Source: Oscheius dolichura (lineage: Eukaryota; Nematoda; Chromadorea; Rhabditida; Rhabditidae). Taken from it: DNA of 64,000 nt. The stretch is taken from assembly GCA_932521035.1 (NCBI GenBank), contig OW051494.1, positions 792,001 to 856,000 of the forward strand, in the 5' to 3' direction. A model generated the notes under the pieces. The model saw only the letters and a program-made list of their open reading frames with translations, was not told the DNA's origin and ran no database searches. This document shows, in pieces, positions 46,913-59,237 of the stretch (positions are counted from its first letter, which is position 1; every line of letters starts with the position of its first letter). The position numbers and the translations under genes are program-made.

Positions 46913-47481
46913 CAAAATTCTTTAACAAAATTTGAAATTTTCCTTTCGCGGTGGTATTCTTTTTTCGTTAAAAATGTTTTACTCAATATTGCCGACATTG
47001 GAATTGTCTAATTTTCATGGAAAGCAATTAGTCACATCGTGAGCAACATTTTGATACCAAGAATGACCAGTAACGTTTCGGAAAACTCTTTTTCAATGGT
47101 AAAAGTGGATTTCTTGAACAAAATTCATGAATGCTACGGTCCTCTTTATTTCTTTAGTATTTTATGTTTTTCTCCTTTCCTATATAGTAATTCGGGGTCG
47201 ATAAAAATAGATAACTCATCAAAACCACATATAAATTCATAACATGGATTTTGGCATTGGAGCGTTTCGACCTTTAAATTGGCGGTCGAGCTGTGTTAAC
47301 CCATCTCTTCCGTAAGCGCGCCCTAAAACAACTGTAAACGCGCTCCAGCTCACAGGGCGCGCCAGATAGTAATTCTTCCAATTTTATCCATTTTTCTCCA
47401 ATTTTCTTCTCATATGACGGTCCTTTCTACCTAGAGTATTATTCTAACGGTAAAAACTGTTAAAACTGAAAAAAATGACGG

Positions 47482-47673
47482 CAAACCAGTTCCGGGCCAG
47501 TACGGCGCATTTTCGGGGAAAGCGTTGCGCCTTTGCGCTTTTTCGGTGTAATAGGTCTATAATCTTTGGCATACTGTAATTGGTATATTGGGGCTAGTGC
47601 ACCCAAAAAAGCGCAAAGGTGGCGCGCTTCCCCCGAAAATGCGCCATACTGGCCCGGGCCTGGTGCGCCGTCC
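47482..47673. mobile_element. palindromic foldback element, family A, copy 3
   Basis: GGCAAACCAGTTCCGGGCCA at the left and TGGCCCGGGCCTGGTGCGCC at the right; GCGCTTTTTCGGTGTAATAG opposite the AAAAAGCGCAAAGGTGGCGC arm. The centre GGCATACTGTAATTGGTATA is shared with the other copies. Confidence 0.8.
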
Positions 47674-48003
47674 TAGTAACCGTGCTCTAACTTATATTCC
47701 TCCAATTTTACCCATTTTTTACCATTTTCCTTCTCATATAACTGTCATTACTATTTATCACATTAAACAAGAAAAACATTGAGAATTGACCAGCTGAAAA
47801 CAAATTTTTCAGCTCCTTGGGGACTTGGCTAAACATTTCCGGGGCACCGGAGTTCCCTGTCAACAAACCTCTTCCCCTCATTATTTTCTTATTTTTCTTT
47901 TTGTTCTCTAATTTTTAAGAGGGTATACAGTATATTTCAGAGCCGTCTCCACGTTTTTTCGGGTTCCTCCCCGGCCTCGTCGGGCTTCTCTCTTCCCCCA
48001 GAG

Positions 48004-51000
48004 ATGGAAGACGAGCCGGGAGAGCGGACGCCGGCTCTTGCGGCTCCCGGTGACTCGACGCGCGGGGTTCGTGCCCATTCGAGTTCACCCCGACGTGTAC
48101 CGCTATTTGAGAGAGCCTCAGCCAGATGGTGGAATCCGCAATTCCGATCGCCGACCCTCGAAGCCCAATATTGGAAGTGCAGCTTCAGCCAGTTGAGGGA
48201 TCGCTTTCGAGCCGGTCTCGTCTACATCAGTTTTGTCGCCTTCGCCTGGGTACTGTATTTGGCCTTCTTCAATAAGGCTTCCATGCACACATGGGTGAGT
48301 ATTTTTCCTATTTTATGGCGGCTTTTCCCGGGTGAAATGGGCCCTAACCCTCTTGTTCCGCTCTCTCTATCTTGGCGCCTATTTGAATTTAAAAAAAAAC
48401 AATTGGGAAGGGCTCTAGCGGGTTGCTAGGGGGACTCACAGACTTTTACTTGACCTCGGAAAAAGGGGGGAAGGGTATTGTTTGGCCTGGAGTGGGAGCT
48501 GAAGGGAACCAGGAAGCGTACCCCCCCCCTATTTTTAGCCTCCACACCGTGGGATCCCAATATATCCGCTCACTATTTTTCTCACATAATTTATTACCGT
48601 ACACTCCCTTTTTCTAATATTCACCCATCTTTGATAAACACAAGCCGTAAACATGCTCTATCTTACAGCATACAAGATCACTGCTAGTTTTCGAAATTTT
48701 TCCTAATTTTTTAGGAATTTTCATTCAATTTTTTGTAGTTATAGTGTTGGTAAGGTCGTAAAGATCATAAAAATGACGAAAAAATAGAGAAAATAATGGC
48801 AGGGCGGACTGTGAAAGGGAATTTAGCATTAGATTGGGGCGCGCTTACGACGGGCGGAGGATAAAAAGGATGCTCCAGCTATTTCTGGATAGTTTTCGCT
48901 TCCTTATGCTCTCTTTGTCAAATTGACCCTTGCCCATCTCTCTTCCCGTCTCTTCCTCGTCCATTCTCATCGGCTGGAAGCCAGAGAGGAGGGAACAACA
49001 AGAGTAATGATCAGCCGAGAGTGGGGTGGCAGGAGATGTGATTCACATGTTTGTGTTTCAGCTGTGCGCTTACATATTCAATGAGGCTATTTTGCTAAGA
49101 AGATGAGGGAAGCTGTAAGGGGGTATACGAGAAATTGTGGGGGAGCGGTACTGGAAACTGAGGGAATGGGGAAGATATTCAAATGGACGGGGAATCGCCG
49201 GGTCATTTTATCAGTTCTTTCAAATTTTAACGTCATAAAATTAACTTCATAGAGGAGAACGTCCCCTAGACTGCATTATTAGACCTTTAAAATCCTAAAA
49301 AGTACCAAAAAACACAAAAAAAAGTGAGCAAATTCCCATAAAACGGCAAATTCCCCCATAAAAGGGTACTTACCGTAACCCGGCGCGCGCTGCTGCCCAT
49401 TTAACCGGGAAAATACGGTATTATATTAATTTTTAAGGTATTTTTAAAGCAAAATAATGTCATCACTCCATAGAATATAAGAATTTTCAAAAAAAAATAT
49501 ACAAAAAATGCAAAAAAATTCTATAAAATGGTGAAGTGACCCGGTGCGCTCTCTTACCTGCCAAAGTGAACAAATACGGGATTTACTTCATTGTATATGG
49601 ATTTTTTTTAATTGGAAAGGTGAAATGAAAGGGGGAAAGGGGAATAGAATTTTGTTAGTTATATAATTTTTGACTAAAAACTTTTCAGTTAACGGCCATG
49701 GCGCTGGTGGCCGTCTGCACGGGTATGCTGTTCTTTACTCTCTTCAGTACCCAATATCAACGCTTCTACATGCCGTCTTCTTTCCTCTGTACATTCCTCA
49801 TCTGTCTAGTCACCCTGGTCATCTTCTCTGCCGACTCAAATCACGTCTTCATGACACCCGTCACCGGTCTGGTTACCAGTTTTCAGGTGAGTCATTCTCT
49901 TCCCGTCGGGACCAAAGAAACCCGGGAATATGGCAGGCTACGGGGATCAGCATGAGAAGCCGTATGTCTGTTATGTTATGTGCCGGGGCGACGACCAGCT
50001 GTCGTCGTTTTATTTATCGCCGGGGGCTGAGAGTGGAGCGACGGAAATCAAAGCTTCGCTCTTTCTCTCTGTCTCTGCTCATTGCCCCGGGCTCGGCGGG
50101 GCCGGCGGAGAAGGGAAGGAAACACGTGAAATAAACAGAAAAGTGGGGGAAAAATGGAGAAAACGTCAGTAAAAGGGAGATTTTGGGGATGGTGAACAGT
50201 TAGAGAAAACCACAGTTAGACAGCTCGGCCATATTTCGCTGTCTAACTGTGGCGCTCTCCAGCTATCCAGAAAACATTCCATAGTGCTTTCCCTGCAATT
50301 TTTGACATTTCTGCAGGGTGCAAGCCCCTTTATCCGGATTAAGAAGTGTCCTTCTCCCTTCTTCTGCAAGTCCCGGCCAATGAGATGAGATGAGATATGC
50401 CCGGAGATTTGTGAGGGATTATTAGCCCCCAATCCAAAAAGCCTCTCCCCTCCCCTTTCCAATGAGCTTCAAATTACTCGTAATGGACGGCAAGAATAGT
50501 GAAATTTGAGCTAGGGGGAAAAATTTGAACTGCCAAAAATGAGGGACTAAAGAGGGCAAACCGATCTTGAAAATCAACAATAAACATGGACTACTAGATG
50601 AAAAACGGGTTGAAAAGGAGAAAATTCCATAAAATTGAGGAAATGCGGCTGTTTTGATCCAAAAGTAAGTGCGCCCCTTGTCGCCGGCTCGAAATCCCTC
50701 CACGTGCCGCTGCACCCGTAAAATCTCGGCAGCAAGATAAATTTTAAGCTACAGTACCCTATCCTACAAGTAAATTCATTTTCCGGTCCTGTATAAGTAC
50801 CGTAACCCCAAAAAAAAGCTGCAATCCATTTGTTAGGCTAATTTTGATCGAAAAATAGGGAAATTCAAGATTTTTACACGATTTTCCATTCCAGGTGGTG
50901 CTTCTAATCTATACCGTAATCCCTCTACCACTATATTTATGCCTGATCATCGGAATATCCTATTCTTTCTTCTACGAGACGTTGAGTGACCGCGCTTGGG

Positions 51001-54000
51001 ATGACCAGCTCCCTTGGGTCAAGATCCTCCTCCACATCGGGGTTCATCTCCTGGGAATTCATCTTTTCATCTTGACGCAGGTTTGTTCCTTTTTTTTATA
51101 AATATTATCTTTTTTTCTCCGTTAATCTTTTCCCTCCGATTAAATTAATGCCTACAGTAGAGAGCAGATGCCACTTGTATCACTGCAAGAGCCAAAAAAG
51201 CGAAATTCTATAAAGCGAGCGTGGTGGGACCTGAAAATGGCCGAGAATTTTTTTAAGGGTCCTGAGACGAATAAAGTTTTCAGGTCCGACAACGAAAGAC
51301 CTTCCTCAAAGTCGGGCAATCCCTCCTGGCTAGGAAAGACCTGGAAATGGAGACAATGTTCAAAGATCACATGATCCAATCTGTCATGCCTAAAAAAGTA
51401 GCAGACGAATTGTTGAAAGACGCCAACGAATTGAGAAGACCATCGGCTAGTCAAGATTCCGGCTGCCGGACGAGTAACGGCACGGCAACGATGGAAGCAG
51501 GTAGGCTTTCTCCCATTAAAAACTTCTTTAAATTAATGAAATGGCTGTCGTATAGATTAAAAAGGGTTCAGTTATTCCTGGCTTCCGCATTCCCATCCAA
51601 TTTTTACTCTCTATTATTATCCCTCCCCAATGGCTGGTAACAGCACCATAAACGGGGGCCTCATAGTATAAAATGGGGGGAATGACGACGGAACTCGTAT
51701 GGAAGAAAAGCCTCATTTTATGGGAATTGGAATTCTCAGGAAGTCGAACCGGCTCCTAACAGAGGTTACTGTAGAAAAGACGCCCCAAACCATCAACGGC
51801 TGAAAATTGGGCTTCCAATGGAAATTTCACGCAGACCTTTAAATTATACGTATTCAAAGTTGCTGTATCCAAGTTTACTATAAAAAAGGCCATGTTGAGG
51901 GTCCTGTAGCGAAAGATAGTACAGCCGTTCAATCATAACCTTTCTGTTCCTGGAAGCGGCTCTTCCGACGACGGCTCTTATGGCTCATTTTTTATTGGGC
52001 GCGTACCTTCAGTTGCCCTGGGCAGTTCTCTGCAGTTTCTCTAGTTCCCTCGGTGACTAGGGAACTGGAAAAATTCCATCATATAACCTTTTCAGGGCAA
52101 AAAGGACCATGAAATCTATCGGTGGTCGGGGTTCCTGAGATTTTTGAGTCTAAAGCTTGCCAGGACCCGTTTTGGGAACCCAATTAGAGGGAGAAGAAAA
52201 AGACGTCGTCAATTTTCAGGAGCCCTCCCCCCAATGGTACCAGAACATCGAAAATTCCGACCCTTTACCATGAATCTCATGACGAATGTCTCCATTCTTT
52301 TCGCGGATATCGCCGGTTTCACGAAGATGTCCTCAAATAAGAGTGCCGACGAGCTGGTGAACTTATTGAATGACTTATTTGGAAGGTAGGCTCCCTTGTT
52401 ATTACCGTTACCCTGTATTTGCCTCTAGATTCGACCATCTGGCGAAGGATCTCGGCCTGGAGAAGATCAGTACCCTTGGAGATTGTTATTACTGTGTGGC
52501 TGGCTGTCCGGAGCCGTGTGACGACCATGCCAAGAGGACAGTCGAGATGGGATTGGAAATGATCGTGGCCATTGCTCAATTCGATCTGGATCGAGGGCAG
52601 GAAGTCAATATGAGAGTGGGAATCCATACTGGAAAGGTGAGCCTCCATTTTCCCCTTTCTTTGGGTCCCAACACGAAAATAAGAGCCTTTCCTACTGTAT
52701 ACCGTATTTTAACGATCTAGACAGGCTAATTTACCCTATAACCTTATAAATAACCAGAAAACGACTTCCTCTAGCCTAAAACCTATAATATCCGTTCTGT
52801 ACGGGTCTCGCAACGAAAACCTCCTCGTTCTTTAAAACTCTACAGATATTTATTGCAAATTAGCTACAGTATCCACCAATTCTGTCCAAAATGACGGTAA
52901 CTTCTCATAAGGATAAGACTGAATCCCGTCTGTCACAAATACTCCGCCAATTCTTTTGTCCTCCAGACCTTTGACGTCTTCTAGCATTTGACTGACGGTA
53001 GATCCATAAATAAAGTGAATAAATTTAGAAGAGGGATAGTTGTGGGTCCAGTTTTGTCGATAATAGAGACCGTAGTCTGCTTGGGCTCCTTCGAAGGTCA
53101 CGAAACAATCAGCCAGTGATTTGAGGAGGAACTGTTTTGGAATGGGGATGCCAGGGTTTCCAATGACTTGAAGCCTGAAAGTACAGTACTTCTGGTGAAT
53201 TTCTTCTATTTCTGATTAAATTTTGAACCGATGCTACTTCTTCCTCTCCAATTCCTTAGTTTTTTTTTCGCTCATATGAGCCTTTGACAAAACAATCCTT
53301 TCGGACTGAATGCGGTCATCAACGCCGAAGCGTTCTTCTCGCTCGCCAAAGGCTCTAACCCATTTCATAGCGAACTGATTTGGTTGTCAGAATGTTTGGG
53401 GAATATGAAACACATACTACAAAAATAATTCTGTGAGTATGATTTCAACCTGGTGAGCGCGCCGACGCCTTGCCATGCCGTGCGGCTGCCGAGAATTTAC
53501 GGGTGCGGCCGCACGCGCGCTACCCCCTCGTCCATTGCTTATTCCCAAATGGAAATAAGCCGTAATTGAAAGGGTTCCACTTTTAGAAAACTGGTATAGG
53601 GTATTCTCTACTAATCCTGATACTTTCCCCTGCCTTACCTTTCATTCTTTCTCTTGATATAGCCATAAATCTCCGTATAATAGTCTAAAACCTCTTCTTT
53701 GTCTTCATCAGCCATCTGGTCCAGAAATATCCCATCCAGGTTACTGTAGAAATAAAAGTAGTAATCAATATCCGCGTATATATCAATTAACTCCCTTCTT
53801 ATATCACCATCTATCCATCCGAGTACGGTAGCTCCTCGGGCACGAAGACTTTTGACAATTTCCTGAAGCCGGGTGTCTGGCTTTATGGCTTCTTCGACTA
53901 AAACCCGTTTTTAGAGGATTCGAGACTATTTTTACTTTGAAATTCCTCTGGATTAATAATAACAGTTAGAGGGATGCGGGAAGCCGTAGAAATAAGCCGA

Positions 54001-57000
54001 TTCCACTCTTTTAGGCCCTCATTGTCCGTTGAAAAATAGGCGGGAACGATCAGATCCAAAGACCGGAGGCTAGAAATTAGGGAGAGGAGAAATAAAGGAA
54101 GGGTGATCATTTTAGAGGGGGAATGATGCACCCGGGCACTTGAAATCGCCGAAAAGTTTCGGATAAAACTGTTGAAATTATTTATTTAAGATTCGGAGAG
54201 TATCGGAGTACCCGGGAGGGGAAGTGAGACAAGAAGTCAAATAGTAGATGATAGTAGAGAGAGACGGGTGGAAGGGGAGGAAGACGAGGCAGAGAGTCCA
54301 AGAAGGTAGTCGTCAATCATTAGCCTCGCCACGGGTCGGTATCCAACTTTTTTGGGGAGCTTTTTAGCGTGCCAGACTCTCCAAAACATTCTCTACAAAA
54401 TGTCAGTCGCAGAATTTTAGAAATTGGACTTTGTAGCCCGCAATGACCACAATTTCCTTAAAAGGCTGGTCTGTTGGCTTTTCGGGGCCATAACTCGTTA
54501 GAAGAATCGAATTTCCCAAAGATTTTGATGTCTCCAGAAAGAGCAGAAAATTCTGAACAACAGAGACTATGTGATTTTTTTTAAACGAGCAATTTTTAGC
54601 CGAAAATACCCCAGAATACCCCCCGCCACAGTGATAATTACATCGGCTGCGCCCAAATGACTTCCAAGCCAATTTTAGCTCTGAGGATTTCTCTGATTTC
54701 ACTTTTTGACTCTTTTCTTTAAGGTAATGTGCGGAATGGTCGGTACAAAGAGGTTCAAATTCGATGTGTTCTCCAACGACGTCACTTTGGCCAATGAGAT
54801 GGAGAGTAGCGGCCAGGCTGGACGGGTTCATGTCTCCGAGGCTACTGCTAAATATCTCTCTGAGGATTATATCCTAGAAGAGGCGGAAGACTACACCGGT
54901 TTGTTCTATTTCATTCTATTTTTGTTAATTTTAAATTCGTTTCAGGACCTTACCGAATGCAAGTTCAGGGAACGGAAAGGCGGGTCAAACCACAACGTAA
55001 GCCCTATTAAAAAGAGTCATAAAAATCGAAAATCTTCAGCTCTGAAGACATTTTTCGTAAAAGACCGAAAAATGGAAAAGACACAAAGCAAAGAAGAAGA
55101 AGTTGGATCAGAACAGACACTGAACCGAGGGAGTTTCAAGAAGATCACCCTGAAACAGGTTAGCCGGGAAGAATTTTTGAAAAATCAGCTTTGGCGGTCT
55201 TGTTGGCTAGGGCGGCAAACCAGTTCCGGGCCAGTAAGGCGCGTTTCTGGGGGGAAGTGTGCTACCTTTGCGCTTTTTCGGTGTAGGTCTATAATCTTTG
55301 GCATACTGTAATTGATATTTTGGGGCTATTGCACCGAAAAAGCGCAAAGCCTTCCCCAAAAATACGCCTTACTGGCGCGGATCTGGTTTCCCCCCAATTT
55401 TTGGGGTGGTTTTCTTATCTAAAACCCATTATTTTTCTTTTAGAAACTGGCCGGACGATTAAAAATGCCCGGAGGACGATCCAGCGGCTCCTTGCGGATG
55501 AAACTGGCCGATCGGAACCGTTCCACCCAGCTTTTAGCCAATAAAGAGGTGATTTTTTAGCTGCCTTTCTCTGGAATTACTGAAATTTCCAGTCAAATTC
55601 AATTTGTGTCATGGAAGACAATAGGAAATCCACGTCGCTTCAAGCCCTGGCTACGGATAACTACCAGCATGGCAGTAGTCCCGATACCAGGAACTCCTAC
55701 CACGAAATGGCTACTCCGAAAGCCTCGACCGAGGAGAGCGTCAGTGTCAGGAGCAACAGTATCAAAGGAAGCAGGAGCAGTGGACTGCAGGATGCTTGTA
55801 GTGATATTAACTCGGTTGGGGGACTGGACACCGCCATTTCACACCATCATAATGCCGCTTCGTTGACCAGGTGGGCTTTAAAATTTTGCTAAATCTGTTA
55901 AAAAATCTGTGGGAAGATCTTGAAGATCCTGGCGAGGGTCCTGAAGCGAATGGACTCCCTCAATACGAAATAGAGTCACTCGTTCGCTTTGAGACCCTGC
56001 GCATTGATTTCCAGCAGCTTTTTAAAAAAATAAAAAATTTAAAGAATTCGTAATATTTTTACGGAATGTGTCACCATAGACGTTCAGAAAATGTGTCAAA
56101 AAACGGAAAAAAATTTAAAAATTCGTGTTCCACTAAAGCGCGCCAAAGGCGGAGGACTAGTTAGTTCAATCGCTACAGGACCCGCTACCGAAAAAAAAGG
56201 TCCCTGACAGTCCCTTTAATTTCCTCCGACGATTTCCCCCATTTTCAGATTCGATACGGATAACAAAGACTTCGACCAGCGGCTGGCTATGGTCATTTCT
56301 CAGGGTGATGTCGGATTTGATAAAGGATTTTGGGACCATCACGAGAGTCTAAACAAGTGGACCCTTCGCTTCAATGAGAAAGACGTCGAGGAAGAATACC
56401 GTGCCCATTTTACTGGCGACTCCGCGGAGAACAAGACCGCCCAGCACAATGTCATCGCCCTCCACCAGGAGACCCAACGCCCGCCAAAGTCCAACTCCCA
56501 ATATCGATATTCTGGTGTGTTTATCGGTAAAATATTAGCCATTCTGGGGTCTCGAATGGAAAATTATAGATATCGTCGTCTCGGCGCTGCTCTTCTTTCT
56601 CGCTTCCGCCGTTGTTTTTGTCTATTGGAAGCCGCCGCCCATCCCCTTCTGGGTTTATTTCTCCCTCTCCGCTGTTATTGTCCTCCTTTCCATCGGATTA
56701 ATCGGTCAGTAGCTGTCTAATTGTGACTATAAAAGATAAATTCAGGTGTGCCCCAGCTTCGTCGAACTACAGTAATCCCGTGTGTTCAATTCTGGCAGCC
56801 GAGGCATATAATCGGCGCCGTTTTGATCGCCCTCCCTGTCGGGGTGGCTCTCAGTGTCATGCCGTTGTGTGTCGACGTCTGCCCGGATATAAGACTCCTC
56901 CGGCCGCGACTCGTCTTCTCCTTCATCATGACCCTGGCTCTCTTTGCTCACTGTAACTTCTCACAACTGGGAGCATGGCCAAAAACTGTACAGGTAAGCT

Positions 57001-59237
57001 GAGAATGTAAAGATTTTTTGGTTAAAAGAGGCGGAATATTCAAAATGGGCTAGAACTCCGGAAAATAAATTCCAGCAGCCGAAAAATAGTCAGTAGGACA
57101 ACTTTTCCTGCTCTACAAAACTACCTGATTCCCTTTTTTACATGGACCAAATATTTTAAAGATATGGGCGCCTAAAGAGACTAGAACTTACAGTACCCCC
57201 GAAACCGCCGACACCCCATTCAATTGGACGTTTTTTCGGAGAAAACCATATTTTCTAGGCTATAATGAATAGTAGCAAGAAAGTTATGAGCTGTGTTGTA
57301 AAAAATAACCGGGAAATTTGAAAAAAAAGGCTTATTTCCCTAGATTTCTGTTGAACCTCCCCGAGAAGTCTAAAAATCGGATTCTAGTCGAAAACGAGGG
57401 CCAGATAGGCAAATGTTTTCTTCAGAATATGGAAAACAAAGTTCTAGCCCTAATCTGGACTCAAAAAAATATTCTTCCTAGCTAAAAATATGCATTTACC
57501 GCCACCTTGGAGAGTTATTACCGTATAACTACCGTAATCCCATATTTTTCCCAAATTCCCTCACATTTTCCCTCCAAATTTTCCATTTTTCAGTGCGTCC
57601 TGGTCGGCTTGATCCACATCTTCACCGTCTACCTGTGTCAACGAAATCTTACCGACCAGGAGGATTCTATGGCTTTCTGCGACTCGAACACGACCCACGC
57701 TCCAAAGATGGATACTGCCAGCTTCGGCTCACCCCTCTTCCTACCGGAAATCATCCTCGATGTTATCTTATCTGTGGTTCTTGTCGGATTTTTGAATTAC
57801 CAGTTCGAAGCAGCCTTCCGGATGAGTTTCTTCGGTGATGTCCAGGCCCGTCGCGACACGGAAAGGATGCAGATCGTTAGGGATCAGGCTGACTGGCTGT
57901 TAAACAACGTCATCCCGGCCCATGCTGTGGAAAGTCTCAAAAATGACACGAAATACAGTGAGAATCACGAATCCGTGGCTGTCGTCTTCGCCTCGATCAC
58001 GAATTGGACGGATATGTATGAGGAGAACTTCGAAGGAGGGAGGGAATTCCTCCGCGTGTTGAATGAGATCATTGGAGACTTTGACGAGCTCCTAGATCGA
58101 CAGGAATTCGTGCACATTGAGAAGATAAAAACAATCGGAGCCGCCTACATGGCCGCGTCGGGACTCAACCCAGAGGCCAAGAGGAATATGCAACACCCGA
58201 AGGAACACCTCTACCAGATGGTTGAATTCGCCCTAGCGATACAGAACACAATGAGCATGTTCAACGAAGATCTCCTGAATTTTGACTTTGTAATGAAGTT
58301 GGGATTGAATATCGGACCGGTGACAGCGGGTGTTATTGGAACAACCAAATTGTACTACGATATCTGGGGAGATACAGTCAATATCGCGTCGAGGATGTAC
58401 TCAACGGGAGTTATTAATCGAATACAGGTGGGTGACATACTTTTCCTGGAGAGAAAAGGCCGGGATTGGGTACTGTAGGCTGGATGACATTTAATCGGAG
58501 CATTCGCTCCACTCTTTGGAAAAAATAAGCGCGTAGGAATCAGATACTTTTGTAATTTGGAGGATAGCCCCCTCTACAGTAACCCAGGTTGAGAATTCCT
58601 TGGAAAATCCATTTTTAGTTCGAAAGTGGTTGGAAATTTGCTAAAGAAGTATCTTGTGGACCTAGAGGGGGCATTTATTCAGTTTGTTCAAGATATTCCC
58701 GCAGATAAGAGCGTTTCTCGGCTACTTTAGGTTATTGTAAAAGGGCCGGAATCATGTTTTTAGACGGAAAATAGAGCAAACTCCCAAAAATTTGGGGGCA
58801 ACCCCAAACGGGGGAGACTTGAACATCCTTGGGCTGGAGTACGGTAGCCCCATAAAAACAGTGGCGTTTTTGAAGGCGATTCTTGAAGAGAAAACGATTA
58901 CAATGGAGAAGTTGAGAAACTATAGGCTCCCCGAAACTTTTGCCCCCGGGATTACGGTATATCTCCCCTCTTCAACTGGCTAAAATTCAAATTCCCACCA
59001 AATTTCAGGTTTCCCAGTACACTCGTGACCTTCTCTTGGACCGGTACGAGTTCCAATTTCGTGCTCACATCGACGTCAAGGGAGTGGATGGCGGTATGGA
59101 TACGTATCTCCTCGTCGGGCGGAAAGGAGAAGTTCATGAGATTCCTCCCGAGGTACCGTCACCACCTTTCCATTAAAAAAGTAAATTAATTACAGATAGT
59201 CGAACATAAAGAAGACAACGCTAATCATCATCATTAA
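48004..59237 (+). CDS. acy-1: adenylyl cyclase, AC9 type
   Basis: Seventeen phase-consistent exons: 48004-48294, 49689-49886, 50895-51080, 51284-51500, 52220-52385, 52429-52636, 54724-54898, 54946-54996, 55040-55158, 55444-55548, 55593-55870, 56249-56514, 56570-56704, 56746-56993, 57594-58427, 59009-59152 and 59196-59237. The product is 1220 residues. It makes cAMP from ATP at the plasma membrane downstream of Gs. Order: cytoplasmic amino end; first membrane bundle (about 75-225); catalytic C1 with the metal aspartates in LFADIAGF (about 327) and LGDCYYCVAG (about 371) and MVGTKRFKFDVFSNDVTLAN; a charged linker (about 500-750); second bundle (about 755-965); catalytic C2 with VVFASITNW, IKTIGAAYMAASGLN, GVIGTTKLYYDIWGDTVN and ASRM. 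The C2 wording is typical of AC9, the mammalian relative of C. elegans ACY-1. The last exon ends in HHH. Intron 6 contains an antisense gene; introns 6 and 9 contain foldback material. Confidence 0.96.
50206..50252. repeat. CCACAGTTAGACAGC hairpin in acy-1 intron 2
   Basis: CCACAGTTAGACAGCT, then about 14 nt, then CGCTGTCTAACTGTGG: a perfect 15-bp stem. Confidence 0.8.
50709..50735. mobile_element. family B half-site fragment
   Basis: CTGCACCCGTAAAATCTCGG alone, without the second arm. A comparable lone arm GCCGAGAATTTACGGGTGCG lies at 53487-53507 in the spherulin-like gene's second intron. Confidence 0.65.
52850..54110 (-). CDS. secreted spherulin-4-family protein nested in an acy-1 intron
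   Basis: Three exons, 53936-54110, 53639-53897 and 52850-53174, with phases 1 and 2 joining cleanly; 252 residues. An in-frame ATG at 54131 would add 7 residues, but the one at 54110 gives the better signal peptide (MITLPLFLLSLISSL). The mature part matches the spherulin-4 pattern: LDLIVPAYF at the first strand, LTVIINPEE, ATVLGWIDGDI, the region around YFYFYSNLDGIFLDQM, LQVIGNPGIPIP, ADCFVTFEG, and GGVFVTDG before the end. This family is known from slime moulds, fungi and bacteria; its enzymatic role is not established, and a TIM-barrel fold is my inference. The gene lies wholly inside the 2.1-kb intron 6 of acy-1 on the opposite strand. The stop codon overlaps the AATAAA signal. The 464-nt second intron contains a family-B fragment. 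Confidence 0.85.
55208..55395. mobile_element. palindromic foldback element, family A, copy 4, in acy-1 intron 9
   Basis: GGCAAACCAGTTCCGGGCCA and the arm CTTTGCGCTTTTTCGGTG against CACCGAAAAAGCGCAAAG; the centre GCATACTGTAATTGATATTT is slightly diverged. Confidence 0.8.

Larger units (their letters stand above)
42186..48003. other. divergent spacer between emb-5 and acy-1
   Basis: The two flanking genes point away from each other, so both promoters must lie here. A GC-rich pyrimidine/purine block at 43200-43760 leaves long open frames on both strands (about 200 codons each); neither looks coding. Foldback elements lie at 44274-44420, 46621-46912 and 47482-47673, and hairpin motifs at 45345-45695. 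No gene was recognised. Confidence 0.55.
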
